A stretch of 64,000 nucleotides of DNA from Cupriavidus taiwanensis. Lineage in GTDB: Bacteria; Pseudomonadota; Gammaproteobacteria; Burkholderiales; Burkholderiaceae. Every line of letters begins with the position of its first letter. Positions within the stretch are counted from its first letter, which is position 1. Both the position numbers and the translations under genes were made by a program. The notes under the pieces were generated by a model, which was given only the letters and a program-made list of their open reading frames with translations, made no database searches and was not told the DNA's origin. The stretch lies in NCBI RefSeq assembly GCF_900250075.1, contig NZ_LT977070.1:186001-250000 (forward strand). Direction: 5' to 3'. Shown piece by piece: positions 7,460 to 14,932 of the stretch.

Positions 7460-9172
7460 TCAACTAAATGCCCCTTCGGACACCGGCTTCACAACAGTTC
7501 TACCTTGGTGATGCACTTGCTTGTGACAGTTCGGATGCAGCAGCACGCGATTCCCTAGCGCATCGGAGCCCCCGCGTATGCGAGGTTCGATGTGATGATC
7601 TTCCCATCCTGTTTCCTTGGTTATCTTGCACTGACACACTGCGCACAAGCCTTGCTGGGATAGATACAGCTTGATCCACTGCTTCCGGTGCGCCATGTTT
7701 TCCAACATTCGCTCCTGTCGCAGCTTTTCGCCGTACCGTTCCTGCGTAGGATCGAAGGGATTGTAGTCCCCCCGAATCTTCTTGTGCCGCCGGATAGTCG
7801 TACCCGCAAGCGAATACAGTTCTGTCCAGCCTACACTGCCGTTGCCGCTCACGAACTTGGTTCCAAACACCCAGTTTCGTTCGCCGACGGTCGCAAAGTA
7901 TTTCCTACGCACCCATTCGACGGACTTATGTGGATGTCGCCGCTTTGCCCACCGTCGCAGAGCATTGAAGATTTCATGCTCCACGCGGGCGAACACCGCT
8001 TTCGCCACCACCGGACTGTGATACTGTGCCCAGCCCCGTAGCATCGGGTTTAACAGTCGAATTAAGTCCGACTGCTCCACCGTCTTGTTGGTGCTGATGA
8101 CCGCCTTTACCTTGCGATAGAACGCTTGCGCGTTTTTCTTGCTTGGCTTTATGAGCAGGGTTCCGGAGTACTTCCGGAAATTCCACCCTAGGAAGTCAAA
8201 GCCATCAGTGATGCTGACGATCCGCGTTTTCTCCGTAGACAGCGACAGCCCCCGTACTGCAAGGAACTGTTCTATCCACGGCTTCACTTCGTCCTCTAGG
8301 ACCTCCGGCGTATCACCGGTGATGACGAAGTCGTCCGCATAACGCACAACGTTCACTTTGAGCCTTTTCGCCTTGGTCGCTCCCAACTTCGTTCTGAGGA
8401 ACTCGGTGAGTTGCGTTTCCAAGCCGTTCAGCGCCACATTTGCCAGAGTCGGGGAAATGATGCCTCCCTGCGGTGTTCCGGCTTCGGTCGCCTGAAACTG
8501 GCCCTGAAATACCACGCCAGCTTTCAACCACTTGCGCAGGATTGCTTTGTCCATGGGGACATTGCTCTCCAGCCAGTCGTGACTGATATGGTCAAAGCAT
8601 CCTTTGATGTCTGCTTCCAGTACCCATTGAGCCGAGGCCTTCTGAGATAGGGAAACAAACAGCTGGGACATGGCATCCGCGGTGGATCGGTTGGTCCTGA
8701 ACCCATAGGAGTTCGGATCGCTCGTTCCTTCGGACACCGGTTCCAGCGCCAGCAAATACAGCGCTTGCATGGCTCGGTCCAACATGGTTGGAATGCCCAG
8801 AGGGCGCTCCTTCCCATTGGCCTTGGGGATGAAAACCCTCCGTAATGGCAAAGGTCTGTACCCCCGGCGCTTCAACCTCCCAATGGCTTCCCACCGGGCT
8901 TCAGGCGTTGTCCACTTTTCGCGATCGACGCCTGCCGTTCGCTTACCTTGGTTCATCGTCACTCGTCGTACCGCCAGTGCTTTGGCGGAGAACGAGCGGG
9001 TCAGAGACCGTTGCAGGGCTTTCACCCTACGCCAGTCCCCTTCCTGTGTCGCCTTCGCAATTCGAATCTGCATTTCTCGAACGTTCCGCTCCACGCGGCG
9101 CCAATTAATGGCGCCCCAGGTTTGCGGCACGCCGGAGAGCGCAGATTCATCCTTGCGGATCAATGCTTCCAT
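7460..9172 (-). CDS. ltrA: Group II intron reverse transcriptase/maturase with HNH endonuclease
   Basis: This 570-residue intron-encoded protein has an N-terminal RT-0 region with [20 protein letters not shown], a reverse-transcriptase palm with the active-site YADD near residue 279 ([10 protein letters not shown]), the maturase X domain around residues 380-450, and a C-terminal HNH domain CAVC...[11 protein letters not shown]...NCHKQVHH near residues 510-556. It helps the intron RNA fold and splice, and copies it into DNA during retrohoming; the HNH domain cuts the second strand. All key motifs are intact, so the element may be active. The ATG at 9172 has an AGGAGAGC site immediately upstream. 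Confidence 0.95.
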   Translation of the reverse strand: MEALIRKDESALSGVPQTWGAINWRRVERNVREMQIRIAKATQEGDWRRVKALQRSLTRSFSAKALAVRRVTMNQGKRTAGVDREKWTTPEARWEAIGRLKRRGYRPLPLRRVFIPKANGKERPLGIPTMLDRAMQALYLLALEPVSEGTSDPNSYGFRTNRSTADAMSQLFVSLSQKASAQWVLEADIKGCFDHISHDWLESNVPMDKAILRKWLKAGVVFQGQFQATEAGTPQGGIISPTLANVALNGLETQLTEFLRTKLGATKAKRLKVNVVRYADDFVITGDTPEVLEDEVKPWIEQFLAVRGLSLSTEKTRIVSITDGFDFLGWNFRKYSGTLLIKPSKKNAQAFYRKVKAVISTNKTVEQSDLIRLLNPMLRGWAQYHSPVVAKAVFARVEHEIFNALRRWAKRRHPHKSVEWVRRKYFATVGERNWVFGTKFVSGNGSVGWTELYSLAGTTIRRHKKIRGDYNPFDPTQERYGEKLRQERMLENMAHRKQWIKLYLSQQGLCAVCQCKITKETGWEDHHIEPRIRGGSDALGNRVLLHPNCHKQVHHQGRTVVKPVSEGAFS

Positions 9173-10325
9173 GCTGCTCTCCTATCTTGAGGATCTCCCC
9201 CAACATCAAGAGACAGCACGCCCCTTGAGGGACGTGTTGCCCCTCAAGGGATGAAATTTAAACAAGCGAGATCAGTCAGCCGTCCTGCGACGATTGACCA
9301 GTTGGAAGTCTGCCCGCTTTCGCGTGGGATGATGTCTCAACCCCTATCCGGACCATTACAGCCCGGCATTCGCTTTTTCCAACCTCCCATACCCGCACAG
9401 CCAACAGCGTTCCTTGCGGTTCGCCTGCCTGAGCCAAACTGCGCTCCGGCAGCCATACGGGCTTACCACGTTCCCTGCGCATTACACGACTGGGTTAGGG
9501 TCTGCCTTTCCGCCGGTGGTCATCGTGGCGACGTGTCCCAAGGCTTGAGTAGGACAACCGACCACACACCTTTTGGTTAATGCCTAGCAGCAGCTTTGGC
9601 ATCTCAATCGTTACGACGTTTATCAGCAGTTCACTTACGTTACCCATACCAGTCAGCCTAGCGCCTCAACCCCGTTGCTGCTCGGAGCCTCCACCATCCT
9701 GTCTCGCGACCTGATGGCACCCTTTCGGGGGCTACATTGTCAGGAGAGCTTCACACCCCACCGTTACCAGTGACGCATGTCTCCCTAGGCTACTGCTAGT
9801 CGCATAGCAGGTTCTCTATCGTGTAACCCTTTCGGGCATATCCGACCGAACCATAATGCACAGAGCTACCGCTCCGGGACCTCACTTACCTACCACTGTG
9901 CTCCTATGCAAGCGAGCGCTTGACGGCATCGGTCACTCTTGCGAGCGCTGGCTGCCGTCCCAAAGAACGTAGCGCCGTTCTATCCAGAACGGTTTGAATG
10001 CTATGTTGCGGCGATACAACGGAATCTCCGCTGTTTGACCGCATACACCCTCCGTTAGGGGGATGCCTACAGAGAACTCGCCCAAAGGCGAGCGTCCCCG
10101 CCCTTGGGCAATGGCTGGAAATCCATCCAGCAAAAAGCAAGCTGCAAGTTGGCCACTGTTCCGGCTTCCTCACAACACATCGGACTCCCCCTAGCTGTTC
10201 GGCCGGGTTCGTCTAAGCAAGTAATGGTCGAGATTGGACGGTTCAGGCCGAAGCCCTCCCCTTGTCTCGACAAGGTCGATGCTCCTTACGTTGGAGCTAC
10301 CCGGACACGAGAATGCGTGTCGCAC
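9173..10325 (-). ncRNA. Group II intron 5' ribozyme domains (I-III and start of IV)
   Basis: This 1.15 kb non-coding part of the intron runs from the GTGCG 5' end to the reverse-transcriptase start. It should hold domain I with the exon-binding sites, and domains II and III. Short ORFs inside (for example 9251-9580) look accidental. The length is greater than the roughly 500-700 nt I would expect, so an enlarged domain I or a nested insertion is possible. I could not fold it by eye. Confidence 0.6.
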
Positions 10326-10336
10326 CAAGCCAGCCG

Positions 10337-10342
10337 ATTATA
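10337..10342 (-). promoter_or_regulatory. Possible -10 box next to the intron insertion site
   Basis: TATAAT is present on the minus strand, eleven bases before the first intron nucleotide. No convincing -35 box lies 16-18 bp upstream. If it is the old dctP promoter, the intron sits at the very start of the dctP leader. Confidence 0.3.
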
Positions 10343-10625
10343 GCGGTGGCCCTTTCGGCACGGGGCCCCGCGCAAGTGCGGGTTTTCGCTAGTCGATTGC
10401 GTCATTTCCGCTGTTTTTCGTATTGTGAGACGCCGCACGGTGTGATGGATTTTGTAACCCGGCTTGCGGTCAAATGGTCTCGGCTGATAAAAAACAGTCC
10501 CGCCTCCGGAGCCCTGCCTGCCGGATATCGTGGTTGCCCGCTGAATCGCCCCGTTGCCGTACCAATTGCCTGCTTGTTCTCGTCGACCCCCCCTGAAGCC
10601 GCCTGGCGCTTGCGCAGGCCGTCGC

Positions 10626-12275
10626 GTGCCGCTGCGCCGCGTCGGCTTTGCCGTGCTGGCCGCCTGGGGTCTGGTGGCATGCGCGCAGACCAGCGCTCCG
10701 GTGACGAGCGCTGACGAATCCGCGGCAGCCTTGCGGCCGCCGCGCATCGCGCCGCGGCGAGCGGTGCCGGCAACCGTCACTGCGTCAGCGGCGGCACCCG
10801 CCCCAGCGCTGGCAGCGGCGACCGCCGAAACCGCGCAACCCCCCGCGCCGGTCACCGCCGAGGATCCGCTCGCCGCGCTGATCGCCGGCGAAGCGGCGCC
10901 CGCGGCGGGCGTCACCGTACCCGCTTCGGCGGACACCAGCGTCGCCGCGGCCCTGCCGCCGGTCGAACCCGACATGGTCGGCCCACCCGAACCCCCGGCC
11001 CTGCCGCCACCGCCGCTGGTGCTGTTCCCGCCCAGGCTTGGCGAGTTCCAGGCCGAGGCGCGCCCTGCCCCGGCTCAAGGCGCGGCGGACGCCGGCACGC
11101 CGTCGGACGCGCCGCCGGTATTGCATTCCCAGCTGCCCGCCGATGACCCGGCGGGCGAGTCCGTGTGGCGCCTGAGCTACAGCGGACGCGCCGCGGTCGA
11201 GGATCGCCCGTCCACCATGCGCGCCTGCCCCGGTGGCGCGCTGTCCACCGGCATCGGCAGCGGGCTGGCCTGCCGCAGCGCGGGCGAGGTCCGGATCCGC
11301 GAGTCGGTGCTGGACCTCGACGGCGGCGCCCAGGTGATGCTGATCGCGCAGGCGCGCGGCACGGATGCCACCACCGTCAATGGCCGCCCGGCGGCGATCG
11401 ATCCCTATGCGCTGGTGCCGCAGTTCTATACGGCGGTGAGCGGGCTGGCGGTGCTGGACGGCGCCACCATGTGGGCCGGCCGGCGCGACAACGCGCCGTT
11501 CCTGATGTCATCCGGGCTGTTGCCGCCCAATTCGACGGCGATGCGCTTCGGCGTGGACAACGCCAGGCTGATCGGCGATATCGGCCTGAGCTACCAGTAC
11601 ACCGCCCGCGCCGACTCGAACGGCCAGAACCTGCCCAGCTACCACTCGCTGCGCACCGCGCCGATCCCCACCAATGAACAGGGCTCGGTCCAGCTCGGCT
11701 TCACGCGGGTGGAAGCCCAGCCGCTGGTGGAAGACTCGGGCGGGGCGTGGTGGGCGTCGGCGCTGCACGAGCAGAAAGGCGTGCTGTTCGGCACCAACCG
11801 GCTGGGGGTGCAGTTCGGCTCGGGTTCACGCAACGCCATGACCGGCTATACCGGCATGGGACCGTCGCTGTCGCGCACGCGGGTGGCCGATTCCATCGAA
11901 TGGAAGAGCCGCTGGGGGCTGAGCGGCGCGGTCGAGCAGAGCCTGCAGTTCGACCGTTCGCCAGTCGGCACGCTGCAATGGACCACCACGCGCCTGCGTC
12001 CCGCGTACGTCGCCAGCAGCCAGTTCCGGCTTAACTTCGAGGTGTCGCACGACCAGATCTCGTCCGGCTTCGGCGTCAGCGGCCAGCGCACCGCGCTGAC
12101 GGTGGCGCCGACGCTGACGCTGGGCAAGTCGGCCGGCAATGCCAACCTGCGCGCTTTCTACACCTACAGCCGCGCCAGCGATGTGGATGGCATCGGCTAC
12201 ACCGCGCCGGCCGACGCATGGGCGTCGCAGCCGAGCGGCTCGATCTTCGGCGTGCAGCTCAATCGGCGCTGGTAG
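10626..12275 (+). CDS. LamB-like carbohydrate porin with lipoprotein signal
   Basis: From GTG 10626 the protein is 549 residues and begins with a lipoprotein signal: basic PLRR, a hydrophobic core and the lipobox LVAC. A Pro/Ala-rich low-complexity linker covers about residues 30-160. The rest resembles LamB/maltoporin-type beta-barrels: SYSGRAAVEDRPSTMRACPG near the barrel start, LAVLDGATMWAGRRDNAPF in the middle, repeated alternating strands, and a C-terminus GSIFGVQLNRRW ending in an aromatic residue. A TTG at 10554 would extend the N-terminus but spoil the signal peptide. The role is probably sugar or small-solute passage through the outer membrane; this is an inference from fold. Its stop overlaps the convergent aquaporin gene by 17 bp. 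Confidence 0.72.
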   Translation: MPLRRVGFAVLAAWGLVACAQTSAPVTSADESAAALRPPRIAPRRAVPATVTASAAAPAPALAAATAETAQPPAPVTAEDPLAALIAGEAAPAAGVTVPASADTSVAAALPPVEPDMVGPPEPPALPPPPLVLFPPRLGEFQAEARPAPAQGAADAGTPSDAPPVLHSQLPADDPAGESVWRLSYSGRAAVEDRPSTMRACPGGALSTGIGSGLACRSAGEVRIRESVLDLDGGAQVMLIAQARGTDATTVNGRPAAIDPYALVPQFYTAVSGLAVLDGATMWAGRRDNAPFLMSSGLLPPNSTAMRFGVDNARLIGDIGLSYQYTARADSNGQNLPSYHSLRTAPIPTNEQGSVQLGFTRVEAQPLVEDSGGAWWASALHEQKGVLFGTNRLGVQFGSGSRNAMTGYTGMGPSLSRTRVADSIEWKSRWGLSGAVEQSLQFDRSPVGTLQWTTTRLRPAYVASSQFRLNFEVSHDQISSGFGVSGQRTALTVAPTLTLGKSAGNANLRAFYTYSRASDVDGIGYTAPADAWASQPSGSIFGVQLNRRW

Positions 12276-12975
12276 TTGCGCCGCTAGTCACCCTGACCGG
12301 AGCCGAGGTCACCGCGGCGGGTTTGCGAAACAGCCAGTGGAACAGCAGCGTGGCCGCCAGCCCGCCGCCGATCTGCGCCAGCATGAAACCCGGCACGTCC
12401 TGCGGCCGGATCCCGGTGAAGGTATCGGTCAGCGCGCAGGCCAGCGTCAGCGCGGGATTGGCGAACGAGGTCGACGACGTGAACCAGTAGCCCGCGGTGA
12501 TATATCCGGCCACCACGAACGGCACCAGCTGCGGGCGGCTGCGCAGCGTGCCGATGCCCACGCCGACCAGGCCGAAGGTGGCCACGAACTCGCTCCACCA
12601 CATCGACGCGCCGGTGCGGCTCTGCGCCGACCATGCCAGTGCCGGCTCGCCGAACATGGCGTGCGCCGCGAGCACGCCGCAGACGCCGCCCGTCAGCTGC
12701 ATCAGCACATAGCGCAGGGCGTCGCGCGGCGCCAGCGCGCCCTGCACCAGGGCCGACAGGCTCACCACCGGGTTGAAATGCCCGCCCGAGACCGGCCCGA
12801 GCGACACCAGCAAGGCCACCAGCCCGGCGCCGGTGGCGAGCGAGTTAGCCAGCAGCGCGAGCGCGGTATCGCCGGCGGCGAGGCGCTCGGCACGAATGCC
12901 CGAGCCGACCACGATCGCCACCAGCAGCGCGGTGCCGAGTCCTTCCGCCACCAGGCGGCGCGCCAGCGTACTCAT
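12259..12975 (-). CDS. MIP/aquaporin family channel
   Basis: This 238-residue inner-membrane channel has the family's two half-helix motifs, but the first reads HFNPVVSL (NPV rather than NPA) near residue 67; the second is FANPALTL near residue 178. Six hydrophobic segments are visible. Aquaporins and aquaglyceroporins pass water or small neutral solutes. The NPV form is seen in AqpS-like channels linked to arsenic operons, though no ars gene is nearby. The ATG at 12975 is chosen because the upstream codons (MPCSRPCFAPLRRR) do not resemble the family start, which here is MSTLARRLVAEGLGTALLV. Confidence 0.88.
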   Translation of the reverse strand: MSTLARRLVAEGLGTALLVAIVVGSGIRAERLAAGDTALALLANSLATGAGLVALLVSLGPVSGGHFNPVVSLSALVQGALAPRDALRYVLMQLTGGVCGVLAAHAMFGEPALAWSAQSRTGASMWWSEFVATFGLVGVGIGTLRSRPQLVPFVVAGYITAGYWFTSSTSFANPALTLACALTDTFTGIRPQDVPGFMLAQIGGGLAATLLFHWLFRKPAAVTSAPVRVTSGATTSAD

Positions 12976-13272
12976 CGCTGCGCTGCGCCGTCGCAGCGGC
13001 GCGAAGCATGGGCGGGAGCAAGGCACGCCCGTGGACTTTTATCAGGACCAGTAGCGGAAACGATGGGGACAGCGCGCAGCAACAAGGTAGACAACGTCGC
13101 CTGAGACGACGCCTCGAACGGTGGCAGGTCGTGGCCCCGAGCAGGGCAACGCCGCGGCGCAGCGGCTGCGCGCGCGGTCGCGACAGTGTTCCGCCGCGGC
13201 CCGGGCGCGTCAATGCGCGCTGGCGATGTTGTGTGCTGACGCCGGGTTTCGAATCGCGCCGTTCAGCGCCAT

Positions 13273-13764
13273 TCAGCGCAACAGGAAGGCAATATCCTCG
13301 ACCACGATATTCGCCACCGGGATGCCCTTGCGGCGCTGGAACAGGATGTGCTGCTGCACGCGGCTGCGCTGCTCGGCAAACACAGCCGGATCGATCGGCG
13401 TGCCGATGCGCATGTAGTGCTGCACCAGCAGCTTGTAGGCGCGATGGCGCACCTGCATGGCCTCGGCCTCGGCGCGCAGCCTCTTGATCTCCGCCGGGCT
13501 GCGGTCGATGGCCTGGTGCAGCTCTTCCACCGTGCGCGCGTGCAGCTCGCGGTAGACGTCGCGCTCGGCTTCCATCTGATGCAGCTCGTCGCGCAGCGCG
13601 CGGATCTTGTTCTGCAGCTTCAGCGTCTGCGACACCGCCTGCTGCATCCGCCCCGCCGCCCCCAGCGCCTGGCTGGCCGCCGCCACGGTGCTCTTCCACA
13701 AGCCACGCTCGCCGGCCGCGGTCTGCGGCGGCCAGTGCTTGTCCGTCCCGATCAGTGTGTCCAT
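13273..13764 (-). CDS. Hypothetical coiled-coil protein
   Basis: I do not recognise this 163-residue protein. The middle (about residues 40-105) is a predicted coiled coil rich in Leu, Glu, Arg and Gln, including LQNKIRALRDELHQMEAERD. The C-terminus has QRRKGIPVANIVVEDIAFLLR. There is no signal peptide or membrane segment, so it is probably cytoplasmic. GC-skewed codon use resembles the neighbours, which supports a real gene. It ends about 300 bp before the aquaporin start on the same strand, and that gap shows no gene. Confidence 0.7.
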   Translation of the reverse strand: MDTLIGTDKHWPPQTAAGERGLWKSTVAAASQALGAAGRMQQAVSQTLKLQNKIRALRDELHQMEAERDVYRELHARTVEELHQAIDRSPAEIKRLRAEAEAMQVRHRAYKLLVQHYMRIGTPIDPAVFAEQRSRVQQHILFQRRKGIPVANIVVEDIAFLLR

Positions 13765-13997
13765 CCAACCCCCGGTAAGAAAGTATCGGCGCGGGGCCGG
13801 GGTATCCGCGTTATGGCTGCGCGTTGCAATGCGGCTTGGCCGGCCGGCCCGTCCCGCCTGGTGGCGGTGCGTCAGGGCATCCTAGAGAGACATGGATCGG
13901 CTGCCAAGTAGAAGATTTTTACTTCTGGATTGGCTGTTGCGCCGCGTCGGCGACAGCGCGGGCGGCATGGCAGCCACACTGACTGACCGCCCAATGC

Positions 13998-14026
13998 AAA
14001 AAGCCCGGCTGCAAGAGCCGGGCTTT
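13998..14026 (-). terminator. Rho-independent terminator after tRNA-Phe
   Basis: A strong hairpin, AAGCCCGGCT / AGCCGGGCTT with a five-base loop, is followed on the minus strand by a T-run. It begins eight bases after the tRNA 3' end. Confidence 0.85.
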
Positions 14027-14033
14027 CCTGTTC

Positions 14034-14109
14034 TGGTGGCCTGGGACGGAATCGAACCGCCGACACAAGGATTTTCAATCCTCTGCTCTACCGACTGAGC
14101 TACCGGGCC
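14034..14109 (-). tRNA. tRNA-Phe (GAA)
   Basis: The 76-nt cloverleaf on the minus strand starts GGCCCGGTAGCTCAG, has anticodon loop TTGAAAA with anticodon GAA, a T arm with GGTTCGATTCC, and an encoded CCA end. One acceptor-stem pair is a C-A mismatch. It reads phenylalanine codons. Confidence 0.97.
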
Positions 14110-14169
14110 AAAGAAGCGAAACTATAACTGGTCTTTTTGGGCCAGTCAAGCGTCATGTAGGGCACTGCC

Positions 14170-14880
14170 TCAGTGTTCGGCCGGCTCTGGCTTGTTGCGG
14201 CCCAGCTCGACGCCGAGCTGCTTGAGCTTGCGGTACAGGTGGGTACGCTCCAGGCCGGTCTTCTCGGCCACGCGGGTCATGCTGCCGTGTTCGCGCAGCA
14301 GGTGGTATTCGAAATAGGCGCGCTCGAACAGGTCGCGCGCTTCGCGCAGCGGCATGTCGAACGAGAACTGCATCTCGGCTTCGGGCACGCGCGCCGGGTT
14401 GCCGTTGGGTGCGGCTTCGGCAGTGGCCTCGGGCGTGGCGGCGGCCGTGCCTGGCTCCGCGGTCGGCGCGGTGGCGGGTGCGGCGGCGGCCGTGGTGGTG
14501 CTGCGCGGGCGTTCGATGCCGCGGGCCAGGCCCTGCTCCACCGCGGACAGCAGCTTCTGCAGCGCGATCGGCTTTTCCAGGAAATTGAGCGCGCCGATCT
14601 TGGTGGCCTCGACCGCGGTATCGATGGTGGCGTGGCCCGACATCATGATCACGGGCATGGTCAGCTGTCCCTGCGCGGACCACTCCTTGAGCAGCGTGAC
14701 GCCATCGGTATCGGGCATCCAGATATCGAGCAGCACGAGATCGGGCGTGCCCGCCGCACGGTAATCGCGCGCCTGTTGCGCGTTTTCCGCGAGTTCGACC
14801 ACATGGCCTTCGTCGCTGAGGATCTCCGAGAGCAGCTCCCGGATTCCCATTTCGTCATCGACTACGAGGATGGTTGCCAT
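14170..14880 (-). CDS. NtrX-like response regulator lacking the AAA+ domain
   Basis: The 236-residue protein has an N-terminal receiver (MATILVVDDEMGIRELL; phosphoacceptor Asp in LVLLDIWMPDTDG near residue 53; Lys in EKPI near 103), then an Ala/Pro/Thr-rich linker at about residues 125-170, then a Fis-type helix-turn-helix tail (TRVAEKTGLERTHLYRKLKQ near 208-227). The sigma-54-activating AAA+ domain of canonical NtrX is absent and replaced by the linker. It should therefore act as a DNA-binding switch rather than a sigma-54 activator. It follows the NtrY-like kinase on the same strand by 52 bp, which makes them a two-component pair. GGGGAAG precedes the ATG. Confidence 0.88.
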   Translation of the reverse strand: MATILVVDDEMGIRELLSEILSDEGHVVELAENAQQARDYRAAGTPDLVLLDIWMPDTDGVTLLKEWSAQGQLTMPVIMMSGHATIDTAVEATKIGALNFLEKPIALQKLLSAVEQGLARGIERPRSTTTAAAAPATAPTAEPGTAAATPEATAEAAPNGNPARVPEAEMQFSFDMPLREARDLFERAYFEYHLLREHGSMTRVAEKTGLERTHLYRKLKQLGVELGRNKPEPAEH

Positions 14881-14932
14881 ACTTCCCCTCTTAACCCCAC
14901 CGCAGCGTTCCGGGACCGGACGCCAATGTTGA

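Larger units (their letters stand above)
7378..10325 (-). mobile_element. Group II intron with intron-encoded reverse transcriptase
   Basis: On the minus strand the element begins with the group II 5' consensus GTGCG (plus 10321-10325). It contains a reverse-transcriptase gene, then a textbook domain V (7421-7454), a domain VI hairpin and a 3' end CCCTACCCTAC (about 7378-7388). Length is about 2.95 kb. The HNH-bearing protein and the domain V sequence fit a group IIB, chloroplast-like lineage; the class is an inference. The 3' boundary could also be 7383. Base composition is clearly lower in GC than the neighbours, a sign of transfer. The insertion lies upstream of dctP on the same strand and interrupts no recognisable protein gene. 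Confidence 0.88.

Noticed and set aside
9251..9580. 109-codon ORF inside the intron
   Set aside because: It lies on the strand opposite to the intron in ribozyme sequence and has no protein-like features.
14034..14170. Integrated element at the tRNA-Phe gene
   Set aside because: No integrase gene and no direct repeat of the tRNA 3' end was found on either side.
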